From: Candidatus Pacearchaeota archaeon
GTDB taxonomy: Archaea > Nanobdellota > Nanobdellia > Pacearchaeales > DTIR01
Direction: 5' to 3'
Assembly: GCA_018303805.1 (NCBI GenBank)
Contig: JAGVXL010000001.1
Coordinates: 61,932 to 110,207, forward strand
Length of the DNA stretch: 48,276 nucleotides
Below the pieces are notes generated by a model that saw only the letters and a program-made list of their open reading frames with translations, was not told the DNA's origin and did not search any database. How positions within the stretch are numbered: position 1 is the first letter of the stretch; each line of letters opens with the position of its first letter. Shown piece after piece: positions 26,369 to 34,071 of the stretch. Both the position numbers and the translations under genes were made by a program.

Positions 26369-26413
26369 GGAAAAAGGCACAGCGGCAAATCCTTGTTGTT
26401 TCTTAAGATCAAA

Positions 26414-26521
26414 AAGTCCTTTGCTAGGACTTTAGGATGCAAGGAAATTCTATGAATTTCCTGCACAGAAAATCTGAAAGATTTTCAAGTGCTCAGAAAT
26501 GCGTGACATTTCTGACATAAG
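26414..26521. repeat. Four-hairpin intergenic array, copy C (91-nt core at 26431-26521)
   Basis: AAGTCCT-ttgct-AGGACTT; GGAAATTC-tat-GAATTTCC; GAAAATC-tgaaa-GATTTTC; CAGAAATG-cgtga-CATTTCTG. Core matches 28332-28422 at 86/91. Confidence 0.9.
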
Positions 26522-26574
26522 ATATTTAAATACATGCTAATTTTCTAATCTGCGATATAAATAAAAAAGATGAA

Positions 26575-27912
26575 ATGGTGAAGATATACACAATAGGAGG
26601 TTATAGCGAAGTCGGCAAGAACATGACTGCCCTCGAAATAGGTGATGATGTAATTATTCTTGACTGCGGCTTGTATATGCCAGCGCTTGTTGAAGTAGAG
26701 GAGAGAGAAAAGCTTGTCATGAATGAGAAGAAATTAAGGGGCATAGGGGCGCTGCCTGAGGATACTCTGCTTGAGAGACTTGGCTTGAGAAATAAGGTAA
26801 GGGCTATTCTCGCAAGCCATGCCCATCTGGACCATATAGGGGCGATTCCTTATATCGCGCCAAGATACAGGGCAGAGGTTGTTGCAACACCCTTCTCAAT
26901 TGAAGTACTGAACACAATAATGAGGGATGAGAAAATAAATATCCCCAATCCAATTGTGCCAGTAACCCCTAATTCATCCTACACTGTAAATGGCAAAAAG
27001 CAGTATAAGGTTGATTTCATCAATGTGACGCATTCAACACTCCAAACAGCATTGATGGCAGTTCATACCCCTGAAGGAGTTATTCTTTATGCAAATGACT
27101 TTAAGTTTGACAACACGCCGATACTTGGCAAGAAGCCAAATTACGAAAAATTGAAAGAGATAGCAAAAGAGGGTGTCAAGGCATTGATTGTTGATTCCCT
27201 TTATTCAGCAGAGGAAAGAAAAACGCCGAGCGAAAAAATCGCGAGGGGCTTGCTTGAGGATGTGCTGTTAACAACAAGCAACGAGGATGCCTGCATAATT
27301 GTCACAACATTTTCATCGCATATAGCAAGATTGAAGAGCATTGTTGATTTTGGCAGGCAGCTAAACAGGAAGATTGTCTTTCTGGGCAGAAGCCTTGCAA
27401 AATATGTCAATGTTGCTTCGCGCTTAAAACTTGAGACATTCAGCAGGGGCATTCCCATATGCACATACAAAAACCAGGTAGAATCAATACTGAAAAAAAT
27501 TTCAAAGAACAGGAAGGAATACCTCGTTGTCTGCACAGGGCACCAGGGCGAGCCAGGCAGTATCTTAGACAGACTGTCAAAGAACTTGCTGCCTTTCAAT
27601 TTCATGAGCCAGGACCATGTTATTTTCAGCAGCAGGACAATACCTACGGCAATGAATGTAGCCAACAAGCAGCAGCTTGAAAAAAGATTGAAGACAAAAG
27701 GCGTTAGGATATTCACAGATGTGCATGTTTCGGGGCATGCAGCAAGGGAAGATTTAAGGGATTTCATAAACATGCTCCAGCCAGAGCATATTATCCCTGC
27801 TCATGGAGACATGCAGAAATTAAGCAGCATGGCAGAGCTTGCATCAGAGCTTGGCTACCGGCTTGGAAAAGACTGCCATCTAAAGCAGGACATGCAAAAA
27901 CTGGTGATATAA
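26575..27912 (+). CDS. rnj: Ribonuclease J (beta-CASP family)
   Basis: MVKIYTIGGYSEVGKNMTALEIGDDVIILDCGLYMP; SHAHLDHIGAIPY; FTDVHVSGHAAREDLRDFINMLQPEHIIPAHGD. Confidence 0.93.
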   Translation: MVKIYTIGGYSEVGKNMTALEIGDDVIILDCGLYMPALVEVEEREKLVMNEKKLRGIGALPEDTLLERLGLRNKVRAILASHAHLDHIGAIPYIAPRYRAEVVATPFSIEVLNTIMRDEKINIPNPIVPVTPNSSYTVNGKKQYKVDFINVTHSTLQTALMAVHTPEGVILYANDFKFDNTPILGKKPNYEKLKEIAKEGVKALIVDSLYSAEERKTPSEKIARGLLEDVLLTTSNEDACIIVTTFSSHIARLKSIVDFGRQLNRKIVFLGRSLAKYVNVASRLKLETFSRGIPICTYKNQVESILKKISKNRKEYLVVCTGHQGEPGSILDRLSKNLLPFNFMSQDHVIFSSRTIPTAMNVANKQQLEKRLKTKGVRIFTDVHVSGHAAREDLRDFINMLQPEHIIPAHGDMQKLSSMAELASELGYRLGKDCHLKQDMQKLVI

Positions 27913-27942
27913 TCATAGTAAACCAAAAGTTCAAATTCTAAA

Positions 27943-28233
27943 ATGGTAAACAATGATTTGGTTATTGCAATCAAAAATGCTCTTGAAAGAGGGCAGCATA
28001 TTGAACAGGCAGTAATCAGCCTTGTTAATGCCGGTTATCCCCGAGAGGAGGTTGAAGAGGCATCAAGGCAAGTTCATATGCTTGTTCAACCAAACAGGCA
28101 ATTGCAACTGCCTTCAATTCCTATAAACCAGCAGGCAATGGACAAAAGTACAAAAAAGATTATTACGAGGATAATTATCCTGGGTGTAATAGCAGCCGCG
28201 CTTATAACTTTTCTGGTTGTATATTTAGTTTGA
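27943..28233 (+). CDS. Small protein with C-terminal TM anchor
   Basis: Soluble N-part then IITRIIILGVIAAALITFLVVYLV. Confidence 0.7.
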   Translation: MVNNDLVIAIKNALERGQHIEQAVISLVNAGYPREEVEEASRQVHMLVQPNRQLQLPSIPINQQAMDKSTKKIITRIIILGVIAAALITFLVVYLV

Positions 28234-28251
28234 TGTTTCTATTCCTATAAA

Positions 28252-28356
28252 ATGGAAAATAGTCTTTATCTGCCTGCAGAGGATTCCATAATGCTTGCAA
28301 AAGAGGCTGCAAAATCAGGCAGGCACTTGTTTTTAGGATGCAAGGAAATTCTATAA
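28252..28356 (+). pseudogene. Truncated HemK/PrmC-like methyltransferase N-terminus
   Basis: MENSLYLPAEDSIMLAKEAAKSGRHLFLGCKEIL*; PAEDS is typical of archaeal HemK-type N-termini; the frame ends inside repeat copy D. Confidence 0.6.
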
Positions 28357-28422
28357 ATTTCCTGCACAGAAAATCTGAAAGATTTTCAAGTGCTCAGAAA
28401 TGCCACGCATTTCTGACATAAG
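28332..28422. repeat. Three-hairpin intergenic array, copy D (91-nt core)
   Basis: GGAAATT-ctata-AATTTCC; GAAAATC-tgaaa-GATTTTC; CAGAAATG-ccacg-CATTTCTG; all five differences from copy C fall in loops. Confidence 0.9.
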
Positions 28423-28491
28423 GAAAAACCAACCATAAATTTTTATAGCTAAATTTGCTTGGGATAACAGCTAGGGAGAGGGATTATAAAC

Positions 28492-29712
28492 ATGAAATTT
28501 GCCCATATCGCAGACGTGCATCTTGGGGCTTGGAGAGAGCCAAAGCTGCAAGAGTTGAATTTGGAAACATTCAGGAAAGCGATAGCCATATGCATAGATG
28601 AGAAGGTAGGTTTTGTTATTATTGCAGGGGATTTGTTTGATGTGGCTATGCCAAGCGTTGAAATCCTCAAGGAAGCTGTGTCTGAACTTAAGCGGCTGAA
28701 AGACAGCAGTATAGACTGCTATGTTATTGCAGGAAGCCATGATTTTTCTATTTCAGGCAAAACTTTTCTGGATGTTATTGAAAAAGCCGGCTTGTGCAGG
28801 AATATCTCCAAATTTTCAGAGAGGGATTTAGGCAATGGGGACATATTGACAATGCTTGAAGTGTGCGAGGAAAACAACTGCATTTTTGCAGGCATCCCTG
28901 GAAAAAAGGGGGGGTTGGAAACGAGGACATTCAAAAATCTGCAGATGCAGCCCTTACATGAATATGAGAATAAAATAAAGATTTTCATGATGCATACTAC
29001 ATTGACAGAGGCAAAGCCAAAAGAGCTTTATTTTATTGAGTCTGTTGACACGACAGAGCTGCCTGCTGGTTTTGATTATTATGCAGCGGGGCACCTGCAT
29101 ATTGTTTTTGAGTCAGAGTATAAAGGCAAGCCGGTTATCTATCCAGGGCCTTTATTCCCCAATAATTTCCAAGAGTTAGAGGAATTAAAACAGGGAAGCT
29201 TCTGCATTGTGGATGTTACTAATTCAGGAACAAAAATTGAGCGCAGGAATATCCGGCTGAAAGATGTTCTTCCTGTTCACGTTGATGTTTCAGGCAAAAA
29301 TCCAGAGCAGGCAACACAGGAGATACTGAAAAGCATCAGGGAGCATGATATCAGTGACAAGATTTTAACATTAAAAATTTCAGGCTGCATTGAGGGCAAA
29401 ACCTCTGATATGGACTTTGACAAAATAAACGCAGAAACCACAGGATGCTATGCAATGCTGAGAAACACAAATGACTTGACAAGCTCTAATATAAACATTG
29501 AGATTCAGACAAAAAGCAACAACATACATGACATAGAGAATGAGATAATAAACAGGTATGTCAAGGACGAAAAGGAGTGGGACTTTATCCCCTTCATAAA
29601 CACCCTGCTTCACCTGGACATGGAAAAACAGGAAGGCGAGACAGTCGCGACATTTGAGGCAAGGGTTAATGACGAAGCAGTCAAGATACTTGGCTTGAAG
29701 GAGAAAATGTAA
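28492..29712 (+). CDS. mre11: DNA double-strand break repair nuclease Mre11
   Basis: MKFAHIADVHLGAWREPKLQELNLETFRKAI...FVIIAGDLFDVAMPS...AGSHDFS...YAAGHLHI. Confidence 0.94.
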   Translation: MKFAHIADVHLGAWREPKLQELNLETFRKAIAICIDEKVGFVIIAGDLFDVAMPSVEILKEAVSELKRLKDSSIDCYVIAGSHDFSISGKTFLDVIEKAGLCRNISKFSERDLGNGDILTMLEVCEENNCIFAGIPGKKGGLETRTFKNLQMQPLHEYENKIKIFMMHTTLTEAKPKELYFIESVDTTELPAGFDYYAAGHLHIVFESEYKGKPVIYPGPLFPNNFQELEELKQGSFCIVDVTNSGTKIERRNIRLKDVLPVHVDVSGKNPEQATQEILKSIREHDISDKILTLKISGCIEGKTSDMDFDKINAETTGCYAMLRNTNDLTSSNINIEIQTKSNNIHDIENEIINRYVKDEKEWDFIPFINTLLHLDMEKQEGETVATFEARVNDEAVKILGLKEKM

Positions 29713-29713
29713 G

Positions 29714-29935
29714 GTGAGCCAGCTCGAGCATAAAATCAATACAGAATCAAAAGCAGAAAGCCAAAAGGGCTTGCAGGACTTGTATTTGGCAAACTGCGAG
29801 GACTGCGGCTGCCTTATACATATAGACGTTTACAACCTGCACAAGGCAGACAAAATCTGCAAAAACGGGGGGGTTTGCGGAACATGCTGGAAAAAATATT
29901 ATGATGTTTACATCCAGCAAGGAGATGGAAAATGA
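29714..29935 (+). CDS. Small Cys-rich protein (non-ATG start likely)
   Basis: CEDCGCLIHIDVYNLHKADKICKNGGVCGTCW; lies between mre11 and rad50. Confidence 0.55.
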   Translation: MSQLEHKINTESKAESQKGLQDLYLANCEDCGCLIHIDVYNLHKADKICKNGGVCGTCWKKYYDVYIQQGDGK

Positions 29936-30378
29936 TACCAAAAACAGAATTAAGATACAGCAGAGTATATAATCAGATTTTAAATCCAGAATTTGGAAGA
30001 AAGGATATGTTGAAATTGAAGAGAAATTTCTCAAAATTTGAAGCCCTTTACAAAAAATATATCAGAAAGATATTAAGTTTGATAGAGAAACATAATAATA
30101 AATGGCAGAGAGACTATATTCCAATTTATCTGGTTGCTAAAGCAAAAAGCAGTTTTTCCGACCCCCTAACAATCAAATACAGAGAGAATGAAAAATATCT
30201 TTTAGTTGTTCTTGCACATGAATTGCTTCATAATAATTTAAGAGGCAAATGGAAAAACCCTAAAGAACTCCACAAATATATGAAACCAATTTTGAATAAA
30301 ATTATATCCAAATTGCCAATTAATTTAGAAAAAGAACTTGAGATGTTTAATCTATCTATAAAGAGGATGTACAAATGA
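29932..30378 (+). CDS. Hypothetical protein with HExxH metalloprotease-like motif
   Basis: YLLVVLAHELLHNNLRGKW. Confidence 0.65.
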   Translation: MIPKTELRYSRVYNQILNPEFGRKDMLKLKRNFSKFEALYKKYIRKILSLIEKHNNKWQRDYIPIYLVAKAKSSFSDPLTIKYRENEKYLLVVLAHELLHNNLRGKWKNPKELHKYMKPILNKIISKLPINLEKELEMFNLSIKRMYK

Positions 30379-30387
30379 TAATCAAAA

Positions 30388-30615
30388 ATGAAAAAATGTA
30401 TTTATTGTAATGGAGAATTAAAGTTAGTTGAAGACTTTTTCAAACAACACGGAGAAGAACAATATGATGAATTAAGAAAAGAATTTAGAGAGAACATTGG
30501 TGTTGAAATGAAAAAACTAGAAGATTATAATTGTATAGAGTGTGGAAGAATTTATGATAAGAATTTAGAGCCAACAAAATTTAGTTTAGGATGGTTAGCA
30601 AAAAATGATAATTAA
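30388..30615 (+). CDS. Small two-CxxC zinc-binding protein
   Basis: MKKCIYCNGEL...YNCIECGRIYD. Confidence 0.65.
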   Translation: MKKCIYCNGELKLVEDFFKQHGEEQYDELRKEFRENIGVEMKKLEDYNCIECGRIYDKNLEPTKFSLGWLAKNDN

Positions 30616-32653
30616 AAAAATATATCTTGAAAATATCCGTTCCTATAAAAATGGAGAGATAGATTTTCCAAAAGGCAGCACTCTCCTTTCAGGAGACATT
30701 GGCTCTGGAAAAACTTCTGTTTTATTGGCAATAGAATTTGCCCTGTTTGGCCTGGAGAAGGGCAGCCTGTCTGGAAACAGCCTGCTGAGGATGGGGGAAA
30801 AAACAGGCTCAGTAAGGCTGGAGATGGAAATTGCAGGAAAAAATATTATAATTGAGAGGATGCTGAAAAAAGGCAAAACCTCTGCTGCCCAGGAAGCCGG
30901 CTATATCTCAATAGACAATGAAAAATATGAACTCTCGCCAACGCAGCTCAAGCAGAAAGTGCTTGAGCTGCTTAATTACCCCCCGGATTACCTGACAAAA
31001 ACAAATCTGCTTTACAGGTACACAATTTACACCCCGCAGGAATCAATGCGGGAAATCCTGCTTGAAAAATCAGAGCTTAGGACAGACACCCTAAGAAGAA
31101 TTTTTGGCATAGACAAATACAAGGCAGTTGCCCAAAATCTCGGCATTTTCTCGTCAAAATTGAGAGAGTCCATAAGAAACAAGGAAGGGATGATAATGGA
31201 TTTGGAAAGCAAGAAACAAGAAATTGAAAAAAAACAGCAGGAAATATCAAAATTCAAGGCAGAGCTTGAAACCGCAAAAAAAGAGCTGGAAAACCTGCAG
31301 TCAACATTGAAAGAAAAAAAGGCAGAGCAGGAAAAAATTGAAAAACAAGCAGCAGAGATTGCTGAATTAAAGACAGAGATTGCTGCAAAAAAATCCGGGA
31401 TAAATGCTGCAAAAGAGCAATTGCATCATTTCTTGACAGAGGAAAAAATCCTGAACACGCAAGTTAAAGAGCAGAGAGAAGAAACAAAAAATTTCAGATT
31501 CCAGGACATCGAACAGCCAAGATTGGAAAAAGAAAAATTAATTTCAGGGCTTGAAACAAAAAGACTCAGCCTGGAAAAGGAGATATCTGCATTGAACCAC
31601 GAAAAGAGGCAGAACGAGAATGTAAAGATAAGCATCAGCGAGGTTGATGTCTGCCCCCTATGCAGGCAGGATGTGCCCCATAATCATAAGCTTGGCATAA
31701 TCAGCAAGTCAAATGCAGAGATAGGGAAGCTTGAAGCTAATATAAGGGATAAAAGCCTGCAAAAAGAGGCATTGGACAAAAGCATCTCCCTGCAGAGAAA
31801 GCAGATTTCAGGGCTGCAGACAGCAGAAAAAGAGCAGATAGTAATGAAGAACAAGATTTCCAGAACAGAGGAAAAGGAGAATGACCTGAAAAAGCTGCAG
31901 GATACCCTGGAAAAAACAAGAGATAAGCTCAAGATTTCAGAGGCAGAACTGCAGAAACTTGAGGACAAGACAAGGGATTCTGCGAAATTTGAAGAGGAAT
32001 ACGCAAAATCAAAACATGAAGTGGAAAAAGCCAGGGAGCAGGAGAAACAAGCTGCAATAAGCAAAGCCAGGACAGAGAAGGAGATTGAAAACCTGCAGCA
32101 AACTGCTGTGGACTTGAAAGGGGAGATAGAGCAGAAAGAAAAAATCAAGGCGGATGTTGCTAACCTAAACAAGCTAAGAAAGTGGCTGCAGGACAAATTC
32201 CCTGCTGTTCTATCGGCAATAGAGCAGGCGGTCATGGCAAAGCTGCACGCTGATTTTTCAATGCTTTTCGAGAAATGGTTTTCAATGCTTGTATCAGAGC
32301 TTTCAGTCAGGCTGGACGAGAACTTCACCCCGATAATGGAGTCAAGGGGGCATGAACTGGATTACTCTTTCCTGTCAGGCGGAGAGAGGACAGCAGTTGC
32401 CTTGGCATACAGGCTTGCATTGAACCAGGTTATAAACTCATTTATAAGCAAGATAAGGACAAGAGAGATACTCATACTTGATGAGCCAACCGATGGCTTT
32501 TCATCAGAGCAGCTTGACAAAATGAGGGACGTTCTGATTGAATTGAATGTGAAACAGCTCATTCTTGTCAGCCATGAATTCAAGATAGAAAGCTTTGTCG
32601 AGAACATTATCAGGTTCAGAAAGCATGACGGAATAACGAGCGTGCAGAAATAA
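30605..32653 (+). CDS. rad50: DNA double-strand break repair ATPase Rad50
   Basis: Walker A LLSGDIGSGKTSVL; zinc hook CPLCRQDVPH; FLSGGERTAVALAYRLAL; EILILDEPTDGF. Confidence 0.96.
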   Translation: MIIKKIYLENIRSYKNGEIDFPKGSTLLSGDIGSGKTSVLLAIEFALFGLEKGSLSGNSLLRMGEKTGSVRLEMEIAGKNIIIERMLKKGKTSAAQEAGYISIDNEKYELSPTQLKQKVLELLNYPPDYLTKTNLLYRYTIYTPQESMREILLEKSELRTDTLRRIFGIDKYKAVAQNLGIFSSKLRESIRNKEGMIMDLESKKQEIEKKQQEISKFKAELETAKKELENLQSTLKEKKAEQEKIEKQAAEIAELKTEIAAKKSGINAAKEQLHHFLTEEKILNTQVKEQREETKNFRFQDIEQPRLEKEKLISGLETKRLSLEKEISALNHEKRQNENVKISISEVDVCPLCRQDVPHNHKLGIISKSNAEIGKLEANIRDKSLQKEALDKSISLQRKQISGLQTAEKEQIVMKNKISRTEEKENDLKKLQDTLEKTRDKLKISEAELQKLEDKTRDSAKFEEEYAKSKHEVEKAREQEKQAAISKARTEKEIENLQQTAVDLKGEIEQKEKIKADVANLNKLRKWLQDKFPAVLSAIEQAVMAKLHADFSMLFEKWFSMLVSELSVRLDENFTPIMESRGHELDYSFLSGGERTAVALAYRLALNQVINSFISKIRTREILILDEPTDGFSSEQLDKMRDVLIELNVKQLILVSHEFKIESFVENIIRFRKHDGITSVQK

Positions 32654-32734
32654 GGGGCAAAAATTAATTAAGGTAATAGAACCCCAAATCGCAACCTTTA
32701 TAAACTATAGTAAGTTATATAATTAATATATAAA

Positions 32735-32959
32735 ATGGGAACAACAATACAGGTAAGCAATGAATTGCTGGAAAGATTAAAAGTAATGAAAATAAGCAAT
32801 AATGAAAGTTATGAGTCACTTATATGGGATTTAGTGGAGGATTCCATGGAATTGTCAGAAGAGACAAAAAGAAATATCGCCCAGTCAGAAAAGGAAATCA
32901 GAAAGGGGAAAGTCCATAAATGGGAAGATATAAAAAAGGACCTTAAAATCAATGTATGA
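32735..32959 (+). CDS. Putative antitoxin (VapB/RelB-like)
   Basis: MGTTIQVSNELLERLKVMKISNNESYESLIWDLVED; overlaps a RelE-like toxin gene by 8 nt. Confidence 0.7.
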   Translation: MGTTIQVSNELLERLKVMKISNNESYESLIWDLVEDSMELSEETKRNIAQSEKEIRKGKVHKWEDIKKDLKINV

Positions 32960-33200
32960 AATAATAGTTTCTGATAAGGCAAAAGAGCAGTTAAGCAAAC
33001 TCCCCCAAGAAATCAGAAATAGAATAGGCACAGTTCTAGAAAGGATAAGAATAAGGCCTTTTCATTTTGTAAAAAGGGTTGTTGGGAGCCCTTATTACAG
33101 GTTAAGAGTTTGCGATTATAGGATTATTTTAGACATTAAGCAAGATAAGCTTATCATATTTGTAATTGAAGCAGGGCACAGAAAAAATGTATATAAGTAA
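32952..33200 (+). CDS. relE: RelE/ParE-family toxin
   Basis: MYEIIVSDKAKEQLSKLPQEIRNRIGTVLERI...GSPYYRLRVCDYRIILDIKQDKLIIFVIEAGHRKNVYK. Confidence 0.88.
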   Translation: MYEIIVSDKAKEQLSKLPQEIRNRIGTVLERIRIRPFHFVKRVVGSPYYRLRVCDYRIILDIKQDKLIIFVIEAGHRKNVYK

Positions 33201-33291
33201 GCTACTAAGAAAAATCAGAACCATAACCTTTATAAATCAATCATAACTTAAAAAAACAGAGGTTCTTAATTTGTTTACACTTCTTTGAAAA

Positions 33292-33960
33292 ATGGACGAT
33301 GAATTGAAGAAAAATATCCTGAAAACCGGAACAAGCATACTTGGGATAGTGTGCAAGGACGGCATAGTAATGGCTGCAGACAGGCAGGTGACAGCAGGCA
33401 ACATAGTCATGGCAAAAAATGAGAGGAAAATTTCCCAAATAAATGATTATACCCTTATTGCTGCAACTGGCATGGTTTCTGATTCCCAGATGTTGACTAA
33501 GGTACTCACAGCAGAATTAAAGCTCAAGGAATTAAGAAGCAAGGCAAGGCCAAGCATAAAAGATGCTACAGGATTGTTTTCAATGCTTATATACAGAAAT
33601 ATAAGGCAATTATCCCCAATTATGGGGGTAGTTGGGGCTCTTGTTGGGGGATATAATAGTGATGGCACCTTTGAGTTATATACCCTTGATTTTGGCGGAG
33701 CAATCTACAAAGTGGAGGATTACGACGCAAACTTCGGTAGCGGCATGCCATACATATTAGGAATCTTGGAAAGGGGATACAAGAAAGAAATGAGCGTCAA
33801 GGATGGAATCCAGCTTGCAATTGAATGCATAAAATCTTCTACCCAGAGAGATACAGGAAGCGGGCATGGAATTGATGTTTTTGTGATAACCAAAGATGGA
33901 ATAAGGCAGGAAGTAGAGGAAAGGATAGAGCCGAGATATGTGGCAGAGGAGAGAAAGTAA
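33292..33960 (+). CDS. psmB: Proteasome subunit beta
   Basis: Short propeptide then TGTSILGIVCKDGIVMAADRQVTAGNIVMAKNERKISQI...GSGMPYILGILE. Confidence 0.93.
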   Translation: MDDELKKNILKTGTSILGIVCKDGIVMAADRQVTAGNIVMAKNERKISQINDYTLIAATGMVSDSQMLTKVLTAELKLKELRSKARPSIKDATGLFSMLIYRNIRQLSPIMGVVGALVGGYNSDGTFELYTLDFGGAIYKVEDYDANFGSGMPYILGILERGYKKEMSVKDGIQLAIECIKSSTQRDTGSGHGIDVFVITKDGIRQEVEERIEPRYVAEERK

Positions 33961-34038
33961 TTTTCCAGAAGGAAAATCAGGCTGCCAGAAATCACAGCGG
34001 ATTCATAATCAAAAGTTCTCAAAACTTATGTTTTGATT
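33960..34038. repeat. Hairpin-rich leader before aCPSF1
   Basis: ATTTTCC-agaa-GGAAAAT (33960-33977); AATCAAAA...TTTTGATT (34007-34038) with nested AAGTT/AACTT. Confidence 0.6.
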
Positions 34039-34071
34039 TGAAGAATATTTTTACTTAAAATCTTTTAAAAA

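Noticed and set aside
26414-26521. Intrinsic (rho-independent) terminators
   Set aside because: AT-rich stems without consistent trailing T-tracts; arranged as arrays, one next to a truncated gene
27201-27773. 190-aa minus-strand ORF
   Set aside because: Antisense within RNase J, which has strong family motifs
26414-28422. CRISPR array interpretation of the C/D repeats
   Set aside because: Only two copies about 1.9 kb apart with genes between; no regular spacers or cas genes
31684-32328. 214-aa minus-strand Ser/Phe-rich ORF
   Set aside because: Antisense shadow of the Rad50 coiled coil
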